The notes beneath the pieces were generated by a model, which did not search any database, was not told where the DNA came from, and saw only the letters and a program-made list of their open reading frames with translations. The translations under genes and the position numbers were made by a program. 64,000 nt of DNA from Leptofilum sp965223285. Lineage in GTDB: Bacteria > Chloroflexota > Anaerolineae > Promineifilales > Promineifilaceae. Each line of letters opens with the position of its first letter. The stretch's first letter is position 1. Positions 44,105-52,900 of this stretch are shown one piece after another. The stretch is taken from contig NZ_OZ244997.1 of assembly GCF_965223285.1 (NCBI RefSeq), positions 930,001 through 994,000 of the forward strand, read 5' to 3'.

Positions 44105-45373
44105 ATGAAACCTGCTGTAAGATTTGAAAATGTATCGAAGCGATATGAATTGGGCACTGGACAAACCAGTATTAAGCGTCTGATAACGAAACCGTTTAAA
44201 AGAAACAAAGCTGTACCAGAAAGCCAAATTTTGTGGGCCTTGAAGGACGTGAGCTTCAATATTGAACCTGGCTCGGCGTTGGGCTTGGTGGGGCCAAATG
44301 GATCTGGCAAGACCACTTCGCTCAAGCTGCTCTCGAAAATTACGTTTCCGTCATCGGGGAAGGTGCATATAAACGGCCGTATCTCCGCGCTCATTGAGTT
44401 GGGTGCTGGTTTTCACCCAGATTTGACCGGGCGAGAAAATGTTTACCTGAACGGTGCCATCTTGGGTATGAAAAAAGAAGAAATCGACAAGCGGTTTGAC
44501 CAAATTGTAGATTTCTCTGGCATAGATCGGTTTATTGACACCCCTGTGAAGCGATACTCTTCCGGGATGTATGTGCGGCTTGGTTTTTCTGTAGCAGCAC
44601 ACGTAGAGCCTGATGTGCTGCTGGTAGATGAGGTGTTGGCCGTTGGGGATGCCCAGTTCCGCCAAAAATGTGCCCGCCGCATTGAAGAGCTGCAGGCCAT
44701 CGGCACTACCATTGTTTTTGTAGCCCACAATCTCTATTTAGTGCGCAGCGTTTGCGACAAAGCGGTCTTTTTGCTGAAAGGTGTTGTGCAGCAGCAGGGT
44801 GAAGTGGATGAGGTACTGAACAATTACGAAAATTGGCTGATTGAGCAGCAAATTAAGTCAGGCGGCACGCCGGCAACGGCCATGCGCGGCAAAATTGCGG
44901 GCCATTCGCAGGATGTGGCGATTCAGGACATTACTGTTCACAATTTAAATAGCGGTTCAACTGAAGATTTTAAATATAACGATGCAGCCGAAATTCGCGT
45001 GCATTACAAAACAAATAAGCCAATTCAGGACCCCAATTTGGTGGTACGCATCACGCGGGCTGATGGCGCAACCGCAGCCATGATTCGCACGGCCGATTAT
45101 GGTCTGAAGCTGGATGATTTGGAAGGTGAGGGTGTCATTTTGCTGAAAATGGATCAGCTTCAGCTGGCGACGGGTGGCTACGTACTGAACGTTTCGCTGT
45201 TGGGCCCCATTGATGGCGTGGCACTGGCCTGGGGCAACTCTCGCTGGATTCAGGTGTCTGGCATTAGCCTCGGGCATGAGGAAAGCAGCGGCATGTTTGT
45301 ACCCAGAATTGCCGCGGCGGGTGTGCAAGAAAAGCGAAATGTGATTGAAATGGCGCAGGAAGCGGTTTCGTAG
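44105..45373 (+). CDS. ABC exporter ATPase with C-terminal Wzt-like domain
   Basis: 422 residues from ATG 44105 (AGGAGG upstream). Walker A GPNGSGKTT, signature YSSGMYVRLGF and Walker B VLLVDEVLA, then H-loop VAHN. After about residue 270 an extra beta-sandwich of 150 residues (DVAIQDITVHNLNSGSTEDF, GYVLNVSLLGPIDGV) corresponds to the Wzt C-terminal domain, which recognises the glycan end. The cargo should therefore have a specific terminal modification, perhaps from the methyltransferase or carbamoyltransferase upstream. Confidence 0.95.
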   Translation: MKPAVRFENVSKRYELGTGQTSIKRLITKPFKRNKAVPESQILWALKDVSFNIEPGSALGLVGPNGSGKTTSLKLLSKITFPSSGKVHINGRISALIELGAGFHPDLTGRENVYLNGAILGMKKEEIDKRFDQIVDFSGIDRFIDTPVKRYSSGMYVRLGFSVAAHVEPDVLLVDEVLAVGDAQFRQKCARRIEELQAIGTTIVFVAHNLYLVRSVCDKAVFLLKGVVQQQGEVDEVLNNYENWLIEQQIKSGGTPATAMRGKIAGHSQDVAIQDITVHNLNSGSTEDFKYNDAAEIRVHYKTNKPIQDPNLVVRITRADGATAAMIRTADYGLKLDDLEGEGVILLKMDQLQLATGGYVLNVSLLGPIDGVALAWGNSRWIQVSGISLGHEESSGMFVPRIAAAGVQEKRNVIEMAQEAVS

Positions 45374-45404
45374 AGCGTCTTAAAACGAATTTGTAATTCT
45401 GATA

Positions 45405-45455
45405 CTGGAGATTGGAGATTAGAGATTAGAGGTTCACTTAATCTCCAATCTCCAG
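45405..45455. repeat. Perfect 17-bp inverted repeat
   Basis: CTGGAGATTGGAGATTA (45405-45421) and TAATCTCCAATCTCCAG (45439-45455) pair exactly around 17 nt. Purine-rich GGAGATT units are repeated in tandem on the left, pyrimidine-rich CTCCAAT units on the right, ending in CTTTTTAAG. It could terminate the ABC genes; the text-like periodicity suggests a small dispersed repeat. Confidence 0.7.
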
Positions 45456-45474
45456 TCTCCAATCTTTTTAAGTC

Positions 45475-46779
45475 ATGACTGCTGTAACCAAGAAAACTGC
45501 AATTGAAACGGCCGTATCTCCCAAAACTGGTTTGCGCGTGGCCTACGTCATGCAAAATGTGGGTGTGGATTTAGCGGCTGAGGTTGGCCAGATGATGCTG
45601 ATTCGCCAAACGATTCAAGGTTTGGAGCAGCGCGGTCATCGGGTAGATTTGCTGAATTTGCAGGGGCACGAGGTGGTTGCTTATCCAAATTTGGCAGATT
45701 TAAGCCAGCAGCAGCGAGTGGTGTTAGGTTGGAGTGGCAAACGGCCGTATCAACTGCTTGAGGGTGGTTTGCGGCGGCTGCGCGGTGCATTAAAGTTGCC
45801 TTATTTGGCTGGCTTTGACTCGTGGCGATTTTATGAAGCGTGCGTCAATGCCTTGCCCAGCTACCAAATTTGCCACGAATATGCCGGACTGTTAAGCGTT
45901 GGCGCAGCTTACGCGAGCCAAAAAACAAGCACCCCGCTGGTGCTTACGGTGGATGCCGATTTGCTGCTGGAAGCCGACGTCATGGGGGAACCAATCACCG
46001 GAACGCGACGGAAAGCGGCACAGTGGGCTGCCAGCAAAAGTTATGAACTGGCCAACCAGATTGTAACTGTTTCTGAGCCCACCAAAGCCAATCTGGTTGA
46101 AAATTGGGGCGTACTGGCCGATAAAGTCAAAGTGATTCCCAACGGCGTGAATGTGGCTCATTTTCAACAACCAGTAGACACGCGGCAGGTTCGGGCGGAA
46201 TTGGGTCTGGGTGAGGCACCAACCATCATGTTTGTGGGTGGCTTCCAGATGTGGCACGGCTTGGACAAGCTGCTGGAGGCCGTTGCTGTAATCAAAAATG
46301 TGTTGCCGGAAGTGCGGTTGTTGCTAGTGGGTGATGGCCCGGCACGGCCGTTTGTGGAAGACAATATCTATCGCTTGAACCTGGAAAAATATGTAACCAT
46401 TACTGGTTTCTTGCCCCATGCCAAGATTCCAGAGCTGCTAGCGGTGGCCGATGTGGTAACGGTACCTTATCCAAAATTGCCGCAAGAGATGTGGTTTTCG
46501 CCGCTAAAGCTATACGAGTATATGGCCGCTGGGAAGGCAATTGTAGCGTCAAGTGCCGGGCAAATTAAAAATGTCATCCGGCATAATGAAAATGGCTTGC
46601 TGGTGGCACCGGGCGAGGTAGCCGATTTGGCGGATGCCAGTTTGCATTTGCTGCAAAATGAGGCTGAGCGCACGCGGCTAGGGCAAAATGCCCAACTTGA
46701 AGCAGAAAAAGAACACGCCTGGGCGCGCCAAATTGAACGGCTGGAGCAGGTTTATGAAGCTGCTCTGCGGAGCCGATAA
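45475..46779 (+). CDS. Glycosyltransferase family 4
   Basis: 434 residues, GT-B fold. The N-terminal tail (residues 1-18) contains ETAV from an ACGGCCGT palindrome, then the fold begins with GLRVAYVMQNVGVD. The donor-binding half shows VIPNGVNVAHF, IMFVGGFQMWHGLDKLLEA, LLLVGDGPARPFVED and the E-x7-E-like region PLKLYEYMAAGKAIVAS. Nucleotide-sugar dependent; sugar unknown. It follows the exporter. Confidence 0.92.
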   Translation: MTAVTKKTAIETAVSPKTGLRVAYVMQNVGVDLAAEVGQMMLIRQTIQGLEQRGHRVDLLNLQGHEVVAYPNLADLSQQQRVVLGWSGKRPYQLLEGGLRRLRGALKLPYLAGFDSWRFYEACVNALPSYQICHEYAGLLSVGAAYASQKTSTPLVLTVDADLLLEADVMGEPITGTRRKAAQWAASKSYELANQIVTVSEPTKANLVENWGVLADKVKVIPNGVNVAHFQQPVDTRQVRAELGLGEAPTIMFVGGFQMWHGLDKLLEAVAVIKNVLPEVRLLLVGDGPARPFVEDNIYRLNLEKYVTITGFLPHAKIPELLAVADVVTVPYPKLPQEMWFSPLKLYEYMAAGKAIVASSAGQIKNVIRHNENGLLVAPGEVADLADASLHLLQNEAERTRLGQNAQLEAEKEHAWARQIERLEQVYEAALRSR

Positions 46780-46784
46780 TCACC

Positions 46785-48158
46785 ATGTCTGGGATTGTAC
46801 CTTCTCCACAGACGTCGCGGGCGGAACGGCCGTTTCCCTTGCAGGTTCGTTGGCTATCTGTACGCTCCGTCCTGGTGTTGATGACGCTGCTGGAGTTGGG
46901 CTGGCTAGCGGCCATCTGGCTAACCGGGGCAACGGCGGCTACACACAAACTGCTGCCGCTGATGATTGTGACTATCATATTGGGTGGGTTGATTATTCTC
47001 CTACCGGATCGTTTTTTGAACTGGCTGCCGCTTGAAAACGGCCGTATTGCCCACAAAGAAACACACATCTTGTTAATCATTGGGCTGGTTTTTGGGGTGC
47101 TGCTCATTTTTTTTGCCGCCGAGCAGCGCATCTGGACGTTTGACGAAGAAGGCAATTTGTGGGCCGCAACGGCCGTTGCCAATGATGGCATCGGCGCGCT
47201 CTTTGAAAATTATGATCGCCGCCCCTGGCTAGGTAAGCAGCACCCACCACTGGTGCCAATCATGTACGGCCTGGGGATGAATGTGCTAGGCACCTCCCAA
47301 CTTGCCGGACGTACCATGACCGTGCTGTTTGCCTTGGGAACAGGCTTGCTTACCTACCTGATAGGCCGTCGCCTGTTTGATCGCCAAACTGCCTTGTTGG
47401 GTACGCTACTGTTATTTAGCTTCCCCCTGGTGTTTCGGTTAGGTGCAGCGGCGATGGTGGAAATGCCGCTCACCTTCTTCTTTACGCTCACGGTGCTGTG
47501 CACCTTAAGATTGGCAGAAAAACCGTCAGTTGGCCGCTTGCTTCTGGTAGGATTGACCATCGGCGCGGGTATGCTCTCCAAATACACGATGGTTTTTGTG
47601 TTGCCGTTGGCATTTGGCATTATGGTTGTACAGCAATCATTTGGGCAAGCTGTGCGCTACTTTGGTGCGATGGGACTGGTGGGGTTGGCCGTGTTGGTAG
47701 GCTGGCTGCTGTTTGCCAATCAGCTCAATGTGCTTCAGCGGCAGCTAGCGACCGTGTGGGAATATGCTGGGCTGGTGTTAACAAATGAGTACGGCCGTAA
47801 CGTTCTCTTTGAAACAATGACCAACCGCCTGCCTTCCGGGTTGGGAGTTTACAACCTGCCACTGTTGGCATTGGGCGGTATCGCTGTACTGAATCAGCGA
47901 CAAAAGGCTGACTGGATTCTTTTATTTTGGACGCTTAGCGTGTGGCTTCCACTGTCACTCACATTACCTGACCACCGCTACTTTTTACCTTCGTTCCCGG
48001 CATTGGCGTTAATGGCTGCGCTTGGATTGCAGCAAATTCCCAATGGGAAACGCGCTCAGGGAACAACGAGAGGATTGTTGCTGGCACTGTTTTTGGCCGT
48101 TAGCACCTTGTACTTGTATGTAGATTGGGTTCGGGTGGCCGAGCTCTTTGTAAAGTGA
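46785..48158 (+). CDS. GT39-like membrane glycosyltransferase
   Basis: 457 residues, multi-pass. The extracytoplasmic catalytic motif is in TFDEEGNLWAATAVANDG, with the Asp-Glu pair typical of ArnT/PMT enzymes; then RPWLGKQHPPLVPIMYGL and many helices. Such enzymes take sugars from a polyprenyl-phosphate carrier, as made by the GT2 at 25730. A probable acceptor is the glycan or a surface protein. Only 5 bp after the preceding GT. Confidence 0.88.
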   Translation: MSGIVPSPQTSRAERPFPLQVRWLSVRSVLVLMTLLELGWLAAIWLTGATAATHKLLPLMIVTIILGGLIILLPDRFLNWLPLENGRIAHKETHILLIIGLVFGVLLIFFAAEQRIWTFDEEGNLWAATAVANDGIGALFENYDRRPWLGKQHPPLVPIMYGLGMNVLGTSQLAGRTMTVLFALGTGLLTYLIGRRLFDRQTALLGTLLLFSFPLVFRLGAAAMVEMPLTFFFTLTVLCTLRLAEKPSVGRLLLVGLTIGAGMLSKYTMVFVLPLAFGIMVVQQSFGQAVRYFGAMGLVGLAVLVGWLLFANQLNVLQRQLATVWEYAGLVLTNEYGRNVLFETMTNRLPSGLGVYNLPLLALGGIAVLNQRQKADWILLFWTLSVWLPLSLTLPDHRYFLPSFPALALMAALGLQQIPNGKRAQGTTRGLLLALFLAVSTLYLYVDWVRVAELFVK

Positions 48159-48171
48159 ATGGTATTGTGTG

Positions 48172-49656
48172 ATGAAAAAGACAACTTTGATTTTACTGAT
48201 TTTGCTAACGATAGGACTGATCTGGGCAACGGCCGTTCCCTCCACCCAGGCTCAGGATGAATCGCTCCTTTGGACAGTACCCCGGCTACTTTCTACGCCT
48301 GGCATCTTTGAAACGAGCGAAACTGAGATAGTTTCAGACCCTCACGGTTTTATCCACATCTTTTGGACAGAAACCAATCCTGAAGACGGCATCACCTCCC
48401 TTCAATACGCTTCTTTTGATGGCGTTGCCTGGTCGCAACCCAACGACGTTTACGCCTCTGCTCCAGACATTGATATTATTTCGTTTGCTGCGGCTTTGGG
48501 GCAAGATGGGACCTTGCATTTGACATGGTCGGAGGGCAATACAGGTCCAATTTTTTATACAAAAGCACCAGCTCTGGAGGCTTACTCAGCACGTGTTTGG
48601 GATCGTCCCACCTCCTTTGGTTTTCCTGCTTATCGCATGAAGCTGGTTGTTGATAGCAAGAACGTACTCCACTTAATGTTCATCAACTTTTACGGACAAG
48701 AGCCAGGGGTTTATTACACACGTTCCGCCGATTTTGGGGATACTTGGCTGACAACGGTTTGGATCGACCCCGATATTCCCACCTATGACACACCGAATGT
48801 GTTGAAATTCCTGATTGATGATAAGGATGGTCTACATGCCTCTTGGTATTATGCGGCCACTGATCTGTCTAGCCCCTTAGGTGAATGGGTTCGCTACGTC
48901 AACTCTTTTGATGGCGGTGTTACCTGGTCTTCTCCATTTTCGGTCGATCGGGCGGATGATTCGGTTGACGAGCTGCGGCAGCCGTTCCCTGGTTTAGCCG
49001 TCTCCGGTGATACCGTACACATGGTGTATGCAGGCAACAATGACACCCAGCGTGAGCATCGTTACTCGTTGGACCGGGGTGTTACCTGGAGTGAAACGGA
49101 GCGCGTGATGGGCAATTTGCAAGGTCAGGCACTCGGTGATGGCTTTGCAAATGATAGTTTGGGACGGGTCCACTTTTTTGGTCAGATTCGTTGGCCACAG
49201 GGTGTATATCACACCACCTGGGACCCTGCTGATCCAGAAGCAGGCTGGACAACGCCGCAAATGGCGTATGTTATTTCTCGCAGTCCAGAAGAAGGGCGTG
49301 AGGGTCGGTACCATGCTCACTCAGTTCGGGCAGGTACAATCAATGGCAACATTTTGGTGGTCACGTTCACCGATGAAGCGACTGGCCCACTGTATGTCAT
49401 TTGGCGCAAGCTCGAAGATGCGCCCGAAATTGCGCCTTTGGCTATGCCTACAGCCACCCCAACGCCAGAGGCAACTGCCACACCAGCAACAAATGTGACA
49501 CCAACACCAACACCGCCCCCCTTTGCTGGAACCGATCTGGCTGTTCCAGAAGCCCCACCGAATGCTGGGTTAGGTATCTGGTTGGGTGTTTTGCCTACGT
49601 TGTTGCTCATTGGGGGCATCTTTGGTTTTCGCATGTACCGATTGCGAAACAGTTGA
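48172..49656 (+). CDS. Secreted Asp-box beta-propeller surface protein
   Basis: 494 residues from ATG 48172. Signal peptide MKKTTLILLILLTIGLIWA with an ACGGCCGT copy coding TAV near its cleavage region (TQAQ). Then propeller blades with Asp-box motifs (SFDGGVTW, SLDRGVTW, SADFGDTW), a Thr/Pro stalk (TPTPEATATPATNVTPTPTPPP) and a C-terminal helix with basic tail. Same architecture as the protein at 35729 but shorter. Located in a GT-rich segment, it is probably a cell-surface glycan-binding or -processing protein; no catalytic residues are evident. Confidence 0.85.
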   Translation: MKKTTLILLILLTIGLIWATAVPSTQAQDESLLWTVPRLLSTPGIFETSETEIVSDPHGFIHIFWTETNPEDGITSLQYASFDGVAWSQPNDVYASAPDIDIISFAAALGQDGTLHLTWSEGNTGPIFYTKAPALEAYSARVWDRPTSFGFPAYRMKLVVDSKNVLHLMFINFYGQEPGVYYTRSADFGDTWLTTVWIDPDIPTYDTPNVLKFLIDDKDGLHASWYYAATDLSSPLGEWVRYVNSFDGGVTWSSPFSVDRADDSVDELRQPFPGLAVSGDTVHMVYAGNNDTQREHRYSLDRGVTWSETERVMGNLQGQALGDGFANDSLGRVHFFGQIRWPQGVYHTTWDPADPEAGWTTPQMAYVISRSPEEGREGRYHAHSVRAGTINGNILVVTFTDEATGPLYVIWRKLEDAPEIAPLAMPTATPTPEATATPATNVTPTPTPPPFAGTDLAVPEAPPNAGLGIWLGVLPTLLLIGGIFGFRMYRLRNS

Positions 49657-49679
49657 TGGAAACAGGAGACGACTCAACA

Positions 49680-50498
49680 ATGCGCGAAAAAATTCGGTCG
49701 GTTCAAAATCGGCTATTAGCAAAACAACATGAGATGAAAAAGGACCGACAACGTCGGCGGTTCAACCCGGAAGGGAATTCTGCGCCAATCTTCTTGGTGG
49801 GATGCGGCCGTTCTGGTACATCTATGTTTATTTGGCAGTTAGATAAATCATGGCAAATTAAGCTATATAACGAAGATCATCCAGACGCATTTGATGAATA
49901 TCGGCTGCGTGACTTTAGCGTGGTGGCTCGCCTAACAGAAGAGAGCAATGCGCCCTTTACACTATTCAAACCCATTTTGGATACCGTGCAAACGATGGAA
50001 TTGTTGGATCATTTTCCTGGTTCTAAAGCGATTTTTGCGTTTCGCCATTACACGGACGTGATCAATTCGTCACTGAAAAAGTTTGGTACTTACAACCGCA
50101 TTAACCATGTGAGGGGGTGGATACTCGAGGATTTTGCCGAGTTTGATGTTTGCCCGCCCCCGGATGCAAGCAAAGAGCTGGTGCGGGCATTGTGGGCAGA
50201 TGATCTTTCGCCGGAAGAGGGTGCTGCGCTTTACTGGCTTTTCTACAATCAGCTTTATTATGATTTAGGACTTCATGATGACCCCCGCACGATTTTGATT
50301 CGGTATGAAACGTTGGTGACAGAGCCCCGGCGGCAGTTTGAGAAAGTGATTGCCTTTTTGGAGGCTGAATTTGAGGAAAAGATGGTGGAAGGCGTTCATG
50401 CCAAATCGATCAACAAAAATGATCCGCCATCGCTGCGTCCGGCCATCATCGAAGCGTGTGATGCGTTGTATGAAAAAATGTCCTGGCACGCTGCCTGA
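49680..50498 (+). CDS. Sulfotransferase-family protein
   Basis: 272 residues from ATG 49680 (AGGAG 11 bp upstream; an ATG at 49656 overlapping the previous stop is also possible). The PAPS 5'-phosphosulfate-binding loop is PIFLVGCGRSGTSMF; the 3'-phosphate-binding region is IFAFRHYTDVINSSLKK. The C-terminal part contains TILIRYETLVTEPRRQFEKV. It would sulfate a sugar of the glycan. A second, broken sulfotransferase lies at 58335. Confidence 0.85.
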   Translation: MREKIRSVQNRLLAKQHEMKKDRQRRRFNPEGNSAPIFLVGCGRSGTSMFIWQLDKSWQIKLYNEDHPDAFDEYRLRDFSVVARLTEESNAPFTLFKPILDTVQTMELLDHFPGSKAIFAFRHYTDVINSSLKKFGTYNRINHVRGWILEDFAEFDVCPPPDASKELVRALWADDLSPEEGAALYWLFYNQLYYDLGLHDDPRTILIRYETLVTEPRRQFEKVIAFLEAEFEEKMVEGVHAKSINKNDPPSLRPAIIEACDALYEKMSWHAA

Positions 50499-50518
50499 TT
50501 TGATTGAAAATCTAGCAT

Positions 50519-51880
50519 ATGAAAATTGCTTTGTTGACCCACAAAATGAAACCCCCGCTGATTGGGGGTGTGGATGTGTACACAGACCGTTTGGGCCGTG
50601 GGCTGTTGCGCTTGGGACATGAGGTTGTGTATTTGGCATTTGATTCGTCCGGTGAGGGCAATGATATTGTTGTCGAGCCAGATAGTCACCATGACGGCAC
50701 GGCCGTTCATCGTATCCTGTTCAATTTTGATTCCTTACCCAAAGAGACGTTCGACACGGTGTATAACCCGGACATGGGGCAGGTTACGCGCCAAATTTTG
50801 GCTGAAGAAGGGCCCGATTTTGTCATCATCCTGAATTTTTATATGCTGACTTTGGCGACGGTGGAGGCGGCAAAGTCGTTAAACATTCCAGTGGCGCATG
50901 TGGCAACCGATTTTGTGCCGGTGTGCCGCTGGGGGACGTTCATGCGCTGGGACAACCGCACCTGTGAAGTGGGCGAATCGGTGCAGACCTGTGCGTCATG
51001 CTTCATTTCGCATCGTGCGTTGGGCAAGGTGATGGGGTCTGTGATGGAGAAGCTGCCGGAGCAGACGGTATTGAACTGGGTGGAGAAAAATGCGAGTTTG
51101 CCGCATCCGCTGGGCGTGGTACGGCCGTTTCTCAACCATGCTTCTGTGATGAAGAGGCGACTGGGCAGGATACGGCCGTTGCGTCAGCAAATCGATCTCG
51201 TTTTGGTGCCCACCCGCTTTACAGAAAAGACGTTTATTGAAAATGGCTTTGCAGCTAAACAAATTCAATTCCTCCCCTTTGGCGTTGATCTAGACAACCC
51301 GCTTGCTAGCACGCCAAAAACCGAAGCAGATCATGTTCGTTTCATGTTTTTGGGACGGCTCCAGCCATACAAAGGTTTGCATCTGGTGCTGGAAGCGTTT
51401 AATAGCCTCCCAAATCCTAGCGGAGCGACACTCACTGTTTACGGCGCTCCGGACGGACACGATGATTATTTTGCCAACTTACAGCAGATGATGGACGCAA
51501 ATCCGAATGTGCATTTTGCCGGGTTGATTCCACCCACTGAGTTGGCTGATGCCTTTGCCAACGCCGATATTTTCTTACTGCCCTCCACTTGGCACGAGAA
51601 CAGCCCCCTCATTTTGCTCGATGCCTTGCAATCCAAGACGCCAGTGTTGGCAAGCGATATTGGCGGCGTCAGCGGCATTGTGGAGCACGACCGAAATGGT
51701 CTGTTATTTCCCCGCGAAGATGTAGCCGCGTTGCAGTTAGAAATGCAGCGACTTATCGAGCGTCCGGAACTAATTGCGCAGTTGCAAGCCGGTAGCCAGT
51801 TGCCCAGTATTGAGTCATATGCTCAGGTTATTGTGGAGAAAATGGCGGCGATTTTGCCCAAACAGGCTGGTGTGGCGTGA
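50519..51880 (+). CDS. Glycosyltransferase family 4
   Basis: 453 residues, GT-B fold. Glycine-rich acceptor loop KMKPPLIGGVDVYTDRLGRGL; the middle contains a Cys cluster (CRWGTFMRWDNRTCEVG, CASC) like that of GTs with a zinc or disulfide insert. C-terminal half: FLPFGVDLDNP, FLGRLQPYKGLHLVLEAF, NADIFLLPSTWHENSPLILLDAL in pieces with the E-x7-E equivalent. Overlaps the next gene by 4 bp. Confidence 0.92.
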   Translation: MKIALLTHKMKPPLIGGVDVYTDRLGRGLLRLGHEVVYLAFDSSGEGNDIVVEPDSHHDGTAVHRILFNFDSLPKETFDTVYNPDMGQVTRQILAEEGPDFVIILNFYMLTLATVEAAKSLNIPVAHVATDFVPVCRWGTFMRWDNRTCEVGESVQTCASCFISHRALGKVMGSVMEKLPEQTVLNWVEKNASLPHPLGVVRPFLNHASVMKRRLGRIRPLRQQIDLVLVPTRFTEKTFIENGFAAKQIQFLPFGVDLDNPLASTPKTEADHVRFMFLGRLQPYKGLHLVLEAFNSLPNPSGATLTVYGAPDGHDDYFANLQQMMDANPNVHFAGLIPPTELADAFANADIFLLPSTWHENSPLILLDALQSKTPVLASDIGGVSGIVEHDRNGLLFPREDVAALQLEMQRLIERPELIAQLQAGSQLPSIESYAQVIVEKMAAILPKQAGVA

Positions 51881-52812
51881 GTCGTGCGTTAGTAGTTGGC
51901 GGCAATGGCTTCATAGGTGCGCATTTGGTGCAAAAGCTAGTGGACAGTGGCTGGGATGTGACGGTACTGCACAAATATGAGCAGCCCCGTTACAGCAAGA
52001 TGCCAGAGTCGGTGTGCTTTTTTCGGGGCGATCTTACGCAGGAATCACTCTTGGCAGAAGCGGTGAAAGGGCAAAGTGTCGTTTTTCACCTGTTGTGGAC
52101 AACGACTGCCATCCATGAAGTTGCCAACCGCGATCCGGTGGCAGATGTGCAGGCCAATTTAGTGCCGACGATTCATCTCATTGAGGCGTGCCGCGCGGCT
52201 GGGGTGGGGCGGTTGGTTTTTACCTCATCGGGCGGGACGGTGTACGGCCGTACTCAAACCATCCCCATTCATGAGGACCATCCCAACAACCCTGTGAACG
52301 CTTACGGCGTGAGCAAGCTCGCCGTCGAGAAATATCTGCAGATGTTTAATCATTTGCACGATTTGGATTTTGCCATTTTACGGCCGTCTGTACCGTATGG
52401 TCCGTACCAAAATCCTCTGGCACGGCAGGGGGCAGTTGCCGTATTTTTGTATCGCATAGCCAAAGAGTTGCCCCTCACCATTTGGGGAGATGGCAGCGTT
52501 ACCCGCGACTACTTTTACATCTCCGATTTAGTAGACGCATTAATTTTGGCGGGTACCAAAACCCTGAACAACCAGCGTATCTTCAACCTCGGTGGGGCAG
52601 AAGAAGTGTCATTAAACCACCTCATCACTTTGGTAGAAGAAACTGTTGGGCGCAAAGCGGCGGTAGCGTTCCGATCTGCCCGCGATTTCGATGCACCCCG
52701 CGTGTTGCTGGATACCCATCGTGCTGAGACAGTTCTAGGCTGGCAGCCGAAAGTGCCAATGAAAGATGGTTTGGCTAAAACTTGGAAGTGGATGCAAAAA
52801 ACGATTTTATAA
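51877..52812 (+). CDS. NAD-dependent epimerase/dehydratase (extended SDR)
   Basis: 311 residues, GTG start overlapping the previous stop (GTGA). Rossmann motif ALVVGGNGFIGAHLV, TSSGGTVYG, catalytic Tyr-x3-Lys in NAYGVSKLAVEKY, and GDGSVTRDYFYISDL. UDP-glucose 4-epimerase-like; the exact nucleotide sugar cannot be called. Supplies a precursor for the neighbouring GTs. Confidence 0.92.
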   Translation: MSRALVVGGNGFIGAHLVQKLVDSGWDVTVLHKYEQPRYSKMPESVCFFRGDLTQESLLAEAVKGQSVVFHLLWTTTAIHEVANRDPVADVQANLVPTIHLIEACRAAGVGRLVFTSSGGTVYGRTQTIPIHEDHPNNPVNAYGVSKLAVEKYLQMFNHLHDLDFAILRPSVPYGPYQNPLARQGAVAVFLYRIAKELPLTIWGDGSVTRDYFYISDLVDALILAGTKTLNNQRIFNLGGAEEVSLNHLITLVEETVGRKAAVAFRSARDFDAPRVLLDTHRAETVLGWQPKVPMKDGLAKTWKWMQKTIL

Positions 52813-52819
52813 GATTTTG

Positions 52820-52880
52820 AGGACTGGCAGCCCTAATAGCTAGTTATCGGAAAATCAAGAAGTACAGGACTGCCAGTCCT
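52820..52880. repeat. Inverted repeat between epimerase and phosphatase genes
   Basis: AGGACTGGCAG (52820-52830) is complementary to CTGCCAGTCCT (52870-52880); the right arm is itself part of the near-palindrome AGGACTGCCAGTCCT (52866-52880). Possible terminator or small repetitive element. Confidence 0.6.
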
Positions 52881-52900
52881 GCAAACTAACTGAGTAAATT

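Noticed and set aside
49401..50498. 365-residue version of the sulfotransferase
   Set aside because: The first 85 residues are an out-of-frame shadow of the upstream beta-propeller gene; translation should begin at 49680 or 49656.
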